From assembly GCF_013131805.1 (NCBI RefSeq), contig NZ_JABJRC010000003.1, positions 558,001 to 622,000 of the forward strand: DNA of 64,000 nucleotides, given 5' to 3'. The stretch comes from Kribbella sandramycini (lineage in GTDB: Bacteria; Actinomycetota; Actinomycetes; Propionibacteriales; Kribbellaceae). This document shows positions 17,677 through 26,708 of the stretch, piece after piece (the first letter of the stretch is position 1; each line of letters starts with the position of its first letter). A model generated the notes under the pieces. That model did no database searches, was not told the origin of the DNA, and worked only from the letters and a program-made list of their open reading frames with translations. The position numbers were made by a program, and so were the translations under genes.

Positions 17677-18371
17677 CGGCTCACCTGGATTCGGGGCCTG
17701 CGCACCCGCCCCGGATCGGCGTCGACCACCCGGTCGCCCAACCCGTGCACGCGGCGAGTTACGACCAGCTGGACGACCACGAACTGCTCCGGCTGCACGT
17801 CGCCGGGAACCCGGACACGTTCGGCTTCCTGGTCAAACGGCACCGGGACCGGATGTGGGCGGTCGCGATCCGTACCCTCGGTGAGCCCGAGGAGGCGGCC
17901 GACGCGCTGCAGGAGGCGTTCATCTCGGCGTTCCGCCGGGCCGACTCCTTCCGCGGCGACGCCAAGGTGACCACCTGGCTGCACCGGATCGTCGTGAACG
18001 CCTGCCTGGACCGGATCCGCCGCCGGCAGGTCCGCCAGGCCGACCCGCTGCCCGAGGACGAGGACCGCGCGGCCGAGCTGGCCGGCCCGGCCGAGGACGA
18101 TCCGGCCGAGGTCCGGGAGCGCCGCATCGACGTCCTGAACGCGCTCAAGCAGATCAACCCCGACCAGCGCAGCGCCCTCGTCCTGGTGGACATGGAGGGG
18201 TACTCGATCGAGGAGGCCGCGGCCATCCTCGGGTGCGCGCCGGGCACGGTGAAGTCGCGCTGCGCGCGCGGGCGGGCCCGGTTGCTGCCGCTGCTGCGGC
18301 ACTGGCAGACCACCCGCGGCGGCTCCGACCTGCCGGAAAAGACTGCCGCCGAAACAGTGGGAACCGAATGA
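17673..18371 (+). CDS. sigM: ECF RNA polymerase sigma factor SigM
   Basis: 232-residue extracytoplasmic-function sigma factor. Region 2 spans about residues 45-115 (GFLVKRHRDRMWAVAIRTL ... DALQEAFISAFR ... WLHRIVVNACLDRIRRRQ), and region 4 (YSIEEAAAILGCAPGTVKSRCARGRARL) lies near the end. Gene order murJ-pseudokinase-sigM-anti-sigma-trxB-trxA-cwlM matches the mycobacterial sigM locus, which gives the name. The ATG overlaps the stop of the pseudokinase gene by 4 bp, so it is co-transcribed with cell-wall genes. Activity should be held by the downstream zinc anti-sigma factor. Confidence 0.92.
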   Translation: MTAHLDSGPAHPPRIGVDHPVAQPVHAASYDQLDDHELLRLHVAGNPDTFGFLVKRHRDRMWAVAIRTLGEPEEAADALQEAFISAFRRADSFRGDAKVTTWLHRIVVNACLDRIRRRQVRQADPLPEDEDRAAELAGPAEDDPAEVRERRIDVLNALKQINPDQRSALVLVDMEGYSIEEAAAILGCAPGTVKSRCARGRARLLPLLRHWQTTRGGSDLPEKTAAETVGTE

Positions 18372-18513
18372 TCGGCGCGACCGTCGTAGCGGAGTCGCCT
18401 GGGGTTCGCCCCGACTCTGGCGGCCCGACTGCCGACGTCTTCGACCGGAGTACTCCACCGATGACCACACCGCGCGCCTCTTGGGGCACGTCCCGTTGGG
18501 GGGCGAGTTCGCT

Positions 18514-19281
18514 ATGACCGATTCCGGTCTGCCGACCAGTGAGCACCTCGAGCACCTGGACACGGACACCATCGCCGACCTGATCGAGAACCTGCTGCCC
18601 GCCGCCGAGGCGCACAGTGCTCGTGAACATGTGAAAGCGTGTCCGGACTGCCAGCTCACCTACGACGCGCTGTTGGAGCTGTCGGAGGATCTCGCCGAGG
18701 AGGGCCGGAGCGACATCCCGATGCCGGCCGACGTCGCCGAGCACCTGGATGCCGTGATCAGCTCCGAGGCCGTGATGCGCGCCTCCACCGTCGGCGTGCA
18801 CTCGCTGGTCCAGATCCGCGAGGAGCCGCACCGGCACGTTCCGAAGCTGCTCGGCGCGGCCGCGGCCGTCGTCCTGGTCGCGGCGGTCGGCGTCGGCGTC
18901 GTGGTCGCGACCAAGGACCGCGCGGGCGAGAACGCCGCGAACACCAACCCGACCGCGATCCTGCCGACCGGTACGCCGTCGCTGTCGCTGTCCCAGATCG
19001 CTCCCGAGGCCCAGCGCTGGCTGGAGAAGGGCGACGGCGCGCCGCTGCTGAACGGCTCGGCCACCGAGATCGCCTGCGCCAAGGTCTTCGCCTCCGGCCG
19101 GCCGAACCCGCAGCTCCGGCTCGTCCAGCCCGCGAAGGTCGACGGCAAGCGCGCGACCGTGATCGGGTTGCAGGGCGGTTCGCCGCGCGACATCCAGTTG
19201 TTCGTCGTGACCGGATGTAATGACGGCAGTGGCGCGGCCGCGCCGTACTACGACACCACGGTGACGCTCCGAAACCGCTGA
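18514..19281 (+). CDS. Anti-sigma factor with ZAS zinc motif (SigM partner)
   Basis: 255 residues. The N-terminal cytoplasmic part holds the zinc anti-sigma signature HVKACPDC (H-x3-C-x2-C) near residue 36, preceded by a helical sigma-binding region. A single membrane helix (LLGAAAAVVLVAAVGVGVVVA, about 110-130) follows, then an extracytoplasmic sensor domain. It probably sequesters SigM until an envelope or redox signal acts. The ATG at 18514 follows GGGGGCGAG; an upstream ATG at 18481 would add 11 residues. The 142-bp gap after sigM contains the imperfect hairpin AGTCGCCTGGGG/CCCCGACT (about 18391-18415). Confidence 0.85.
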   Translation: MTDSGLPTSEHLEHLDTDTIADLIENLLPAAEAHSAREHVKACPDCQLTYDALLELSEDLAEEGRSDIPMPADVAEHLDAVISSEAVMRASTVGVHSLVQIREEPHRHVPKLLGAAAAVVLVAAVGVGVVVATKDRAGENAANTNPTAILPTGTPSLSLSQIAPEAQRWLEKGDGAPLLNGSATEIACAKVFASGRPNPQLRLVQPAKVDGKRATVIGLQGGSPRDIQLFVVTGCNDGSGAAAPYYDTTVTLRNR

Positions 19282-19398
19282 TCACGCCTGGTGGGCCGGG
19301 GGCACGTAAGGCGCTCGTAGTCGGTACCGTGGGAATGGTCGGCCTCAAGGATCCGTTGAGTACGACGTACCTGTCTCGACGACCCGAGGAACGCCTGT

Positions 19399-20382
19399 AT
19401 GAGCGACTCCATTCGCAACGTCATCATCGTCGGTTCCGGCCCGGCCGGTTACACGGCCGCGGTGTACGCCGCGCGCGCCCAGCTGGAGCCGCTCGTCTTC
19501 GAGGGCTCCGTCACGGCCGGCGGCGCGTTGATGAACACCACCGAGGTGGAGAACTTCCCCGGTTTCGCGCAGGGCATCATGGGCCCCGCGCTGATGGACG
19601 AGATGCGGCAGCAGGCCGAGCGCTTCGGCGCCGAGCTGGTCGCGGACGACATCGTCGCGATGGACCTGACCGGTGAGATCAAGTCGGTCACCGACTCGGC
19701 CGGCGGCGTGCACCAGGCCCGCTCGGTGATCCTGGCGATGGGCTCCGGCTACCGCAAGCTGGGCGTCGAGCACGAGGACCGGCTGTCCGGTCACGGCGTC
19801 TCCTGGTGTGCGACCTGTGATGGGTTCTTCTTCCGGCAGCAGGAGATCGCGGTCGTCGGCGGCGGTGACTCCGCGATCGAGGAGGCCACCTTCCTGACCC
19901 GGTTCGCGTCGAAGGTGACGCTGGTGCACCGTCGCGACGAGCTGCGCGCCTCGAAGATCATGGCCGACCGGGCCTTCGCGAACGACAAGATCGAGTTCGC
20001 GTGGAACTCCGAGGTCGCCGAGATCCAGGGTGAGTCGAAGCTGACCGGCGTCGTCCTGCGCGACACCCAGACCGGGGAGACCCGCGAGCTGCCGATCACC
20101 GGCCTGTTCGTCGCGATCGGGCACGACCCGCGCTCGGAGCTGATCCACGGCCAGATCCGCCTCGACGAGGAGGGGTACGTGTTGACCCGCGAGGGCAGCA
20201 CGGAGACCAACCAGCCGGGCGTCTTCGCCGCCGGCGACCTGGTCGACCACACCTACCGCCAGGCGATCACCGCGGCCGGCAGCGGCTGTGCCGCCGCGCT
20301 GGACGCCGAGCGCTGGCTCGCGACCCTCGAGTTCGAGCACACCGTGGCGGCTGCGGACGCCACCGAGCCCGTCACCGTCTGA
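19399..20382 (+). CDS. trxB: Thioredoxin-disulfide reductase
   Basis: 327-residue NADPH-dependent flavoprotein that reduces thioredoxin. The FAD motif [15 protein letters not shown] is at the N-terminus, the redox pair CATC is C137/C140, and the NADPH-binding [10 protein letters not shown] follows. Length and domain order are those of the low-Mr bacterial type. It sits between the SigM/anti-sigma pair and trxA, as in other actinobacteria, where disulfide stress genes are SigR- or SigM-linked; a promoter match for either was not established here. Confidence 0.97.
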   Translation: MSDSIRNVIIVGSGPAGYTAAVYAARAQLEPLVFEGSVTAGGALMNTTEVENFPGFAQGIMGPALMDEMRQQAERFGAELVADDIVAMDLTGEIKSVTDSAGGVHQARSVILAMGSGYRKLGVEHEDRLSGHGVSWCATCDGFFFRQQEIAVVGGGDSAIEEATFLTRFASKVTLVHRRDELRASKIMADRAFANDKIEFAWNSEVAEIQGESKLTGVVLRDTQTGETRELPITGLFVAIGHDPRSELIHGQIRLDEEGYVLTREGSTETNQPGVFAAGDLVDHTYRQAITAAGSGCAAALDAERWLATLEFEHTVAAADATEPVTV

Positions 20383-20413
20383 ACCTCACACACCACCCGA
20401 AGGAGATACGCCC

Positions 20414-20743
20414 GTGGGCGAGAAGATGAACGCCGTCACCGACGCCGAGTTCGACCAGACCGTGCTGAAGAGCGACAAGCCGGTCCTGGTCGATTTCTGG
20501 GCCGAGTGGTGCGGTCCGTGCCGCCAGGTCTCGCCGATCCTGGAGGAGCTGAACGCCGACCACGGTGACAAGATCACGTTCCTCAAGATGAACGTGGACG
20601 AGAACCCGGTCACCCCGAGCAACTACCGTGTCACCGGTATCCCTACCATCAACGTCTACGTGAACGGTGAGCTCGCGAAGTCGATCGTCGGCGCCAAGCC
20701 GAAGGCGGCGCTGCTGAAGGAGCTCGCCGACTTCACGGCGTGA
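20414..20743 (+). CDS. trxA: Thioredoxin
   Basis: 109-residue thioredoxin with the active site WCGPC (C33, C36) and the cis-proline segment TGIPTINVY. It accepts electrons from the upstream TrxB. The start GTG 20414 is placed 8 nt after AAGGAG; ATG 20426 is the only other reasonable choice. An in-frame extension to 20288 has no family support and overlaps trxB. Confidence 0.96.
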   Translation: MGEKMNAVTDAEFDQTVLKSDKPVLVDFWAEWCGPCRQVSPILEELNADHGDKITFLKMNVDENPVTPSNYRVTGIPTINVYVNGELAKSIVGAKPKAALLKELADFTA

Positions 20744-20785
20744 CCTTGTAGGTAGGACACCGTCCGCCACGGCTAGGAGTGATGT

Positions 20786-21907
20786 ATGGAAGGCCCGCAC
20801 GGCGTGTACCGGATCGGCGACAGCGGTGAGGCGGTCGCCGAGATCATCGGCAAACTGCAGCGGCTCGGCCTGCTGCACGGTGGTCACGACCTCTACGACG
20901 AGGCGACCGCGCACGCCGTCCGGGGCTTCCAGCAGCAACGCGGGCTGATGATCGACGGCATCGTCGGCCCGCAGACGTACCGCGCGATCGACGACGCGCG
21001 CTGGCGGCTGGGCGACCGGCTGCTGACGTACGTCGTCTCGCACCCGTTGACCGGGGACGACGTCCTCGCCCTGCAGGCCAAACTGCAGGAGCTGGGCTTC
21101 GCCGTCGCCCGGATCGACGGCATCTTCGGGCCGGACACCCAGCGCGCGGTGACCGAGTTCCAGCGCAACATGGGTCTGCCCGCCGACGGGACCTGTGGGC
21201 CCTCGACGTTCAAGGCCCTGCAGCGGATCAAGCCGATGGCGACCGGCGGCCGGCCGGATGCCCTGCGCGCCTCCGAGGCTGTCCGCGCCGCTGGGCCGCG
21301 GCTGTCCGGCAAGACCGTGGTGATCGACCCGGGCCACGGCGGCTTCGACTACGGCTGGGAGGGCTACGGGCTGCGCGAGTCCGACGTCGCCTACGACCTG
21401 GCCGCTCGGATCGAGGGTCGCCTGGGTGCAACCGGCGTCCGGGCGTACCTGTCCCGCGGTCGGGACCAGGGGCCGGACGAGCTGGCCCGCGCCGCCTTCG
21501 CGAACGAGACCGACGCGAACCTGTGCGTCTCGCTGCACACCGACGGCTCGACGAACCCGGCCGCTCAGGGCGTCGCGACGTACTTCTACGGCAACGACCT
21601 GCACGGCGCCTCGTCGAGTGTCGGCGAGCAGTTCGCCGGGCTGGTCCAGCGCGAGATCGTCGCCCGGACGGACCTGCTGAACTGCCGTACCCACGCCAAG
21701 ACGTGGGATCTGCTGCGCCGGACGAAGATGCCCGCCGTGCGGCTGGAGATCGGCTACATCACCAACCCGCACGACTCGGCCCGCCTGGCCGACCCGGCCT
21801 TCCGCGATGTGATCGCCGAGGCGATCGTGGTCGCCATCCAGCGCGTCTACCTCCCGCCGGAGCAGGACGCCGCGACCGGCATGTTGCGCTTCGGCCAACT
21901 CATCTGA
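20786..21907 (+). CDS. cwlM: CwlM-like N-acetylmuramoyl-L-alanine amidase family protein
   Basis: 373 residues: two peptidoglycan-binding-1 domains (about 1-75 and 85-155) and a C-terminal Amidase_3 domain starting VVIDPGHGGFDYG, with zinc ligands expected at H of DPGHGG, E of GLRESDVAY and H of SLHTDGS. There is no signal peptide or membrane helix. In mycobacteria CwlM is cytoplasmic, is phosphorylated by PknB and stimulates MurA, and interacts with MurJ and FhaA; the same context here supports a regulatory rather than lytic role (inference). The conserved extreme C-terminus LRFGQLI is intact. Confidence 0.9.
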   Translation: MEGPHGVYRIGDSGEAVAEIIGKLQRLGLLHGGHDLYDEATAHAVRGFQQQRGLMIDGIVGPQTYRAIDDARWRLGDRLLTYVVSHPLTGDDVLALQAKLQELGFAVARIDGIFGPDTQRAVTEFQRNMGLPADGTCGPSTFKALQRIKPMATGGRPDALRASEAVRAAGPRLSGKTVVIDPGHGGFDYGWEGYGLRESDVAYDLAARIEGRLGATGVRAYLSRGRDQGPDELARAAFANETDANLCVSLHTDGSTNPAAQGVATYFYGNDLHGASSSVGEQFAGLVQREIVARTDLLNCRTHAKTWDLLRRTKMPAVRLEIGYITNPHDSARLADPAFRDVIAEAIVVAIQRVYLPPEQDAATGMLRFGQLI

Positions 21908-21927
21908 GCTTTGAGTAGACTGCCTAC

Positions 21928-22254
21928 ATGAAGGCGGATGTGTTGCGGGGTCACCTCGACCCGATGATCCTCGCGGTCGTCGAGCACGAGCCGCTGCACG
22001 GGTACGCGATCATGGAGGCGTTGCTGGAGCGCAGCAAGGGCGCCCTCGATCTGCCGACCGGCACGCTCTACCCGGCCTTGCGCCGGCTGGAGCGGGCCGG
22101 CTACCTGGAGAGCGAGTGGAACGCGGACGGCGGGCGCCGCCGGCGCACGTACCAGCTGACGCCGAGCGGCCGGAAGATGCTTGCCTCCGGCAAGGAAGAG
22201 TGGCTGAGCTTCCGGACCGTCGTCGAAGGGGTCCTACGCCCGAACGAGGCGTAG
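21928..22254 (+). CDS. PadR-family transcriptional regulator
   Basis: 108-residue winged-helix regulator: VRGHLDPMILAVVEHEPLHGYAIMEALLER, then the wing GGRRRRTYQLTPSGRKML. It is short, as in the PadR-s2 subgroup, which often controls membrane or transport genes beside it. Only 20 bp separate it from cwlM, and the sequence just before the ATG holds GTAG-ACTGC-CTAC (21913-21925), a small inverted repeat that could be its operator. Unusually, its probable partner, the membrane gene at 22234, is convergent and overlaps it by 21 bp. Confidence 0.9.
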   Translation: MKADVLRGHLDPMILAVVEHEPLHGYAIMEALLERSKGALDLPTGTLYPALRRLERAGYLESEWNADGGRRRRTYQLTPSGRKMLASGKEEWLSFRTVVEGVLRPNEA

Positions 22255-22878
22255 CCCGCGGCCGGCCTGTAGCCCGACCAGCAGCAGCGGTACGACGACG
22301 AACGCACTGACCGGCAGCACATCGAGCTGCCCGGAGCTGCTGCTCGACTCCCAAGTCATCGCGATCCCGCCGAGGCTGACGACGATCGCACTACCGATCG
22401 CGAGCAATGCCGTCAGCCGGGCGCCGTGCCGCCGAACCACCGCGAAGCGCTGACCGAACCCCGTGGCCAGCACAGCGATCACAGCGCCGACGATCGACAG
22501 ACTCCCGATCAGCCGGACGACGATCTCCAGGAAGACACTCAGCTCGGTCGGCCCGCCGACGTCCTCGTTCCAGCTCCAGACCCCCGGCTGCCAGACCAAC
22601 GGCTGGACGATCATCACCACGAACAACAGCGCGGCCGTCTGCCGGCTGTGCGCGACCGACAGTTCTTGGCGGTACGCCGGGGCGACGTCGGACAGGTCGC
22701 CGAAGTCGGCCACCGCGGCCCGCTCGGCGTCGTCCCGATCCAGTCCGTCGGCCTCGAAGGCCTCGGTGGCGTCGATCAGGTGATCCCGCGCCTCGGCGAG
22801 CAGGTCGGCCTTCTTGCGGCGCGGACCGGGCAGGGCCTTGCGCAGCCCGTGCAGGTACTCATCGACAGCCGTGGACAT
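22234..22878 (-). CDS. HAAS-domain (permease-prefix-like) integral membrane protein
   Basis: 214 residues. The first 80 form a helical HAAS/permease-prefix-type domain (VDEYLHGLRKALPGPRRKKADLLAEARDHLIDATEAFEADGLDRDDAERAAVADFGD), followed by about four membrane helices. HAAS domains are commonly encoded next to PadR regulators and are thought to signal with them; here the pair is convergent with a 21-bp 3' overlap. Molecular function is unknown. Confidence 0.82.
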   Translation of the reverse strand: MSTAVDEYLHGLRKALPGPRRKKADLLAEARDHLIDATEAFEADGLDRDDAERAAVADFGDLSDVAPAYRQELSVAHSRQTAALLFVVMIVQPLVWQPGVWSWNEDVGGPTELSVFLEIVVRLIGSLSIVGAVIAVLATGFGQRFAVVRRHGARLTALLAIGSAIVVSLGGIAMTWESSSSSGQLDVLPVSAFVVVPLLLVGLQAGRGLRLVRA

Positions 22879-22908
22879 GTTTCCGATTGTCCGGCACCGG
22901 ACGGTTCT

Positions 22909-23295
22909 TCACGTCCGGGATTCCACTGAGGCGACCCTCGACCGGCGCCGGCTCCGGAGGACGAAGAAGCCGACGTACGAGATCACGATCAGCGCGAAAC
23001 CGATCTTCTCGGCGGTCGGCGTCGCGCCCTCGGGCCAGATCGTGCCGTCGAGGTAGTGGTTGATGTAGCCGGTGGCGTAGACCTCCTCGCCGCCGCGGCG
23101 CAGGAAGGACTTCTCCGCGCCGGTCAGCGGGCAGTCGTAGTCGATCACCACGATCGCCAGGCTCCAGACGGCGACGGCGAGATGCGCCCAGACGACCTTC
23201 GGCCACTTCCAGGCAAGGAAACCGCCGAGGACGAAGAAGAGCAGGAAGGCCGCGTGCAGCACCATCATCACGTCGGCCAGCAGTCGCCACCCCAT
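22909..23295 (-). CDS. DUF2784 family membrane protein
   Basis: 128 residues from the ATG at 23295, with three to four membrane helices (VMMVLHAAFLLFFVLGGFLA, VVWAHLAVAVWSLAIVVI, IGFALIVISYVGFFVL) and the conserved CPLTGAEKSFLRRGGEEVY segment between them. The family is widespread and uncharacterised. The ATG falls 1 nt after the stop of the upstream acetyltransferase gene, implying translational coupling. An upstream in-frame start at 23349 lies inside that gene and adds residues without family support. Confidence 0.85.
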   Translation of the reverse strand: MGWRLLADVMMVLHAAFLLFFVLGGFLAWKWPKVVWAHLAVAVWSLAIVVIDYDCPLTGAEKSFLRRGGEEVYATGYINHYLDGTIWPEGATPTAEKIGFALIVISYVGFFVLRSRRRSRVASVESRT

Positions 23296-23296
23296 G

Positions 23297-23947
23297 TCAG
23301 TGCGTGCGGGTGGTCTCGGCGGCGTCCCGCACGGTGACCGGTGGCGCATGCTCCGGCCGGATCGCGCCCATCAGTCGCTCCACAGCTGCCTCCATCTCAC
23401 TGCGCCAGGTGATCGCCGAGCGCAGGTCGAGGCGCAGCCGCGGGTTGCGCGGGTGCTCCCGGACGACGGCGAAACCGACCGCTTGCAGAAAGTCGGTCGG
23501 CCAGACACAGCCCGGGCCGTCCCACCGGGAGTCGCCGAACGCCTCGATCGCCCGGAAGCCGCGCTTCAGGATGTCCTTCGCCACGGCCTGCACGATCACC
23601 TTGCCCAGCCCGAGCCCGAGATAACGCGGCAGGATGCGACCGGTGGCCAGGACGACGGCATCCGCGCTGACAGGCGCCGTCGGAAACGCCTGGACGCGCG
23701 GGAGGTACGTCGCGGGCGCGTAGACGGCGTAGCCGGCGATCTCCTCGTCGACCCACAGCACTACTCCGGCGGGCCCCCAGTCGAGCAGGAGCTGGGACAA
23801 CCACGCCTCCTTCTCCAGCGCGGTGTCGCCGTTGCGGTTGGCCTGCCGGGCCGCCACCGGGTCGAGCTCCCAGAACACGCAGTCACGGCAGGGCGCGGGC
23901 AGCTCGCCGAGAGTGGCGAGCGTCAGCGGTTCCAGCCGGCGGGCCAT
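23297..23947 (-). CDS. GNAT-like acetyltransferase conserved beside parB in actinobacteria
   Basis: 216 residues with a GNAT-type core: LPRYLGLGLGKVIVQAVAKDILKRGFRAIEAFGD, then a C-terminal segment WPTDFLQAVGFAVVREHP. The N-terminus carries a conserved CRDCVFWELDP motif with paired cysteines, found in the proteins that sit between cwlM/trxA and parB in mycobacteria and relatives (Rv3916c type). The substrate is unknown. It heads a two-gene unit with the DUF2784 gene. Confidence 0.8.
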   Translation of the reverse strand: MARRLEPLTLATLGELPAPCRDCVFWELDPVAARQANRNGDTALEKEAWLSQLLLDWGPAGVVLWVDEEIAGYAVYAPATYLPRVQAFPTAPVSADAVVLATGRILPRYLGLGLGKVIVQAVAKDILKRGFRAIEAFGDSRWDGPGCVWPTDFLQAVGFAVVREHPRNPRLRLDLRSAITWRSEMEAAVERLMGAIRPEHAPPVTVRDAAETTRTH

Positions 23948-23989
23948 CAGCTCAGCCTGTTAGCTTCGTCACGATCAGCGGCTCGCGGC

Positions 23990-24217
23990 TCATCGGACCG
24001 CTGGTTCGGCCGCCGGCGCCGGTGGCCGGACGTCCGTCGTCTCGGCCGCGCGGGGCGCGACGTACCGCTGCTGCACCTTGGCTGCCGGCTGCCGCCGGAA
24101 CAGCTCACCCGCGAAGCCTGCAAGGATTCCGAACAGCAGCCCGCCGAGCGCCCAGCCGGCCGCCTTGCCCACGCTCATCCCGAAACCTGCCTTCCGCCGC
24201 CTGCCCCTATAAGGCAT
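23990..24217 (-). CDS. Small single-pass membrane protein
   Basis: 75 residues: a basic N-terminus (MPYRGRRRKAGF), one hydrophobic helix (GKAAGWALGGLLFGILAGFAGELF) with glycine spacing suited to helix packing, then a Pro/Ala-rich tail. Not assigned to a family. The start could instead be ATG 24178 (MSVGKAAG), which lies after GGAAGG. It is 42 bp upstream of the acetyltransferase gene on the same strand and may be its first operon member. Confidence 0.6.
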   Translation of the reverse strand: MPYRGRRRKAGFGMSVGKAAGWALGGLLFGILAGFAGELFRRQPAAKVQQRYVAPRAAETTDVRPPAPAAEPAVR

Positions 24218-24316
24218 GGTAGTGAGAGGTAGCGCCGTTCCACAGCCCACGCGCGCATGGGCTGCAGAGCGTAGCCTGGTTGCTTCCCCTCATCACCCCC
24301 GTCCAGGAGTGGCCCT

Positions 24317-25627
24317 GTGAGTGCTGACGTGCCCGATGTCCGGCAGACCCGACTCGACAACTACGTCGACCGGTACGCAGCACGGACCAAGGGCATGACC
24401 GCATCGGAGATCCGGGCGCTGTTCTCGGTGGCGAGCCGGCCCGAGGTGGTGTCGCTGGCCGGCGGGATGCCGAATATCGGCGGTCTGCCGCTGGATGTGG
24501 TCGGCAGCGCCGTGCGGGATCTGGTGATCGACCACGGCGCGACGGCGATGCAGTACGGCTCCGGCCAGGGCGACCCCGGCCTGCGGGACCAGATCTGCGA
24601 CATCATGCGGCTCGAGGGCATCGAGGCGCACCCGGACGACGTCGTCGTCACGGTCGGCAGTCAGCAGGCGGTCGACCTGGTGACGCGGGTGTTCTGCGAT
24701 CCGGGTGACGTGGTGATCTGCGAGGCGCCGTCGTACGTCGGCGCGCTCGGCGTCTTCCGCGCGTACCAGTGCGAGGTCGTCCACGTCGCGATGGACGACG
24801 ACGGCGTCGTCCCGGAGGCGCTGGAGCAGGCGATCGCGACCGTCCGGGCCGCGGGGAAGCGGATCAAGTTCTTCTACACGATCCCGAACTTCCACAACCC
24901 GGCCGGGGTTTCGCTGTCCGACGAGCGGCGCGCGCGGGTGCTGGAGATCTGCCGGCGGGCCGATCTGCTGATCCTCGAGGACAACCCGTACGGCCTGCTG
25001 GGTTTCGACGGTGAGCCGCAGCGGGCGCTCCGCGCGGAGGACCGCGAAGGCGTCATCTACCTCGGCTCGTTCTCGAAGACGTTCGCGCCGGGCTTCCGGG
25101 TCGGCTGGGTGGCCGCGCCGCACGCCGTCCGGGAGAAGCTCGTGCTGGCGCAGGAGTCGGCGACGTTGTGTCCGCCGGTGTTCAGTCAGCTGGCCATCTC
25201 GTCGTACCTGAGTAGGCACGACTGGCTCGGCCAGGTGAAGCAGTTCCGGGAGATGTATCGCGAACGCCGGGACGCGATGCTCGCCGCGCTGACCGAGAAG
25301 ATGCCCGCGGCAACGACCTGGACGAGACCGGGTGGCGGCTTCTACGTCTGGCTGACGCTGCCCGAGGGGCTGGACGCGAAGGCGATGCTGCCGCGCGCGG
25401 TCACCGCCCGGGTCGCGTACGTCCCCGGAACGGCCTTCTTCGCCGACGGTTTCGGCGCGCAGTGCATGCGGTTGTCGTACTGTCACCCGACGCCGGAGCG
25501 GATCACCGAAGGGGTGTCCCGGCTGGCCGCGGTGATCAATGAGGAGCTGGAACTCCGGCAGACCTTCGGTCCGTTGCCACCTGGCGCGGCCCACGGCTAC
25601 GAGGCCCCGGGGCCAGAGCTGAGTTAA
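24317..25627 (+). CDS. PLP-dependent aminotransferase (class I/II, LysN/2-aminoadipate type)
   Basis: 436 residues of the fold-type I aminotransferase family. The N-terminal block SLAGGMPNIGGLPL and the cofactor lysine in YLGSFSKTFAPGFRVGWVAAP are the landmarks; GGGFYVWLTLP and the final arginine-bearing RLSYCHPTPE bind the substrate carboxylate. These enzymes use alpha-aminoadipate, aromatic or branched amino acids as donors; the specific one is not evident. GTG 24317 begins just downstream of a compact 99-bp divergent gap. The D-Ala-D-Ala-ligase-like gene follows on the same strand. Confidence 0.9.
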   Translation: MSADVPDVRQTRLDNYVDRYAARTKGMTASEIRALFSVASRPEVVSLAGGMPNIGGLPLDVVGSAVRDLVIDHGATAMQYGSGQGDPGLRDQICDIMRLEGIEAHPDDVVVTVGSQQAVDLVTRVFCDPGDVVICEAPSYVGALGVFRAYQCEVVHVAMDDDGVVPEALEQAIATVRAAGKRIKFFYTIPNFHNPAGVSLSDERRARVLEICRRADLLILEDNPYGLLGFDGEPQRALRAEDREGVIYLGSFSKTFAPGFRVGWVAAPHAVREKLVLAQESATLCPPVFSQLAISSYLSRHDWLGQVKQFREMYRERRDAMLAALTEKMPAATTWTRPGGGFYVWLTLPEGLDAKAMLPRAVTARVAYVPGTAFFADGFGAQCMRLSYCHPTPERITEGVSRLAAVINEELELRQTFGPLPPGAAHGYEAPGPELS

Positions 25628-25736
25628 GTCTGCTGCGGGCGGGCTGAGGTTGCTGACTCGCTAGCGGTACCGTTCCAGTGGGCCTCGGGACCGGCGACCA
25701 CGCCGGAGTCGCCTTCGAGTGATCGGGAATTGTGTG

Positions 25737-26684
25737 ATGAGTGATCTGGGTCGAGTGCTGGTACTGGCCGGCGGGCTGTCGCACGAGCGGGACGTCTCGC
25801 TGCGCTCCGGCCGTCGCGTCGCCGACGCGTTGCGCAGTGTCGGGGTCGAGGTCGAGCAGCGGGATGTCGACGCGAGCCTGGTCGAACGCCTCCGCGAAGA
25901 CCGGCCGGATGCGATCTTCCCGGTCCTGCACGGCGTCACCGGTGAGGACGGCGCGCTCCGCCAGGTGCTCGACCTGTACGGCGTCCCGTACGTCGGCGCC
26001 GAGCCGGCCGCGTGCCGCACGGCCTTCGACAAGCCCGTCGCGTCGACGATGGTCGGCAAGGCCGGGCTGTTCACGCCGCCGTCCGTCGTCCTCGGGCACG
26101 ACACCTTCCGCGAGTTGGGCGCGGGCGCGCTGATGGACGCCGTCGTCCAACAGGTCGGGTTGCCGCTGGTGGTGAAGCCGGCCCGCGGCGGATCGGCGCT
26201 GGGCGCCTCGATCGTGCGCTCGGTCGAGGAGCTGCCGGCCGCGATGGTGAACTGCTACGCCTACGGGCCGGTTGCGCTGATCGAGAAGTACATCGACGGG
26301 ATCGAGGTCGCGGTGACTGTCGTCGACACCGGCGACGGGCCGCGCGCGCTGCCCGCGGTGGAGATCGTGCCGGACTCCGGGTTCTACGACTACGAGGCGC
26401 GGTACACGGCGGGGGCGACCGAGTTCGTCGTACCGGCTCGGCTGTCGCCGGAGGTGGCCGGCGCGTGTGCGGCCGCGGCGGTGACGGCGCATGTCGCGCT
26501 GGGGCTGCGGGATCTGTCGCGCTCCGACCTGGTCGTCGACGCGGACGGCGTGCCGTGGTTCCTCGAGGTCAACGTGGCGCCGGGGATGACCGAGACCTCG
26601 CTGGTGCCACTCGCGGCCGAGGCGGCGGGGATCGAGCTCGGCGTCCTGTGCCGGGACCTGCTGGCTGCCGCCGCGGCCCGCTGA
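25737..26684 (+). CDS. D-alanine--D-alanine ligase-like ATP-grasp protein
   Basis: 315 residues of the ATP-grasp superfamily: N-terminal VLVLAGGLSHERDVSLRSGRRVADAL (substrate-binding G-G-x-S-x-E-x-x-V-S), IFPVLHGVTGEDGALRQVLDLYGVPYVG, LVVKPARGGSALGASIV (ATP lid) and C-terminal FLEVNVAPGMTETS with the Mg-binding E and N. Residues expected for D-Ala-D-Ala ligation are kept, but a housekeeping ddl often lies elsewhere in actinobacteria, so this may be a second ligase. ATG 25737 is preferred to the in-frame 25719 start. Confidence 0.88.
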   Translation: MSDLGRVLVLAGGLSHERDVSLRSGRRVADALRSVGVEVEQRDVDASLVERLREDRPDAIFPVLHGVTGEDGALRQVLDLYGVPYVGAEPAACRTAFDKPVASTMVGKAGLFTPPSVVLGHDTFRELGAGALMDAVVQQVGLPLVVKPARGGSALGASIVRSVEELPAAMVNCYAYGPVALIEKYIDGIEVAVTVVDTGDGPRALPAVEIVPDSGFYDYEARYTAGATEFVVPARLSPEVAGACAAAAVTAHVALGLRDLSRSDLVVDADGVPWFLEVNVAPGMTETSLVPLAAEAAGIELGVLCRDLLAAAAAR

Positions 26685-26708
26685 GTCCGTGGTTGCTAGA
26701 TTCTTGAG

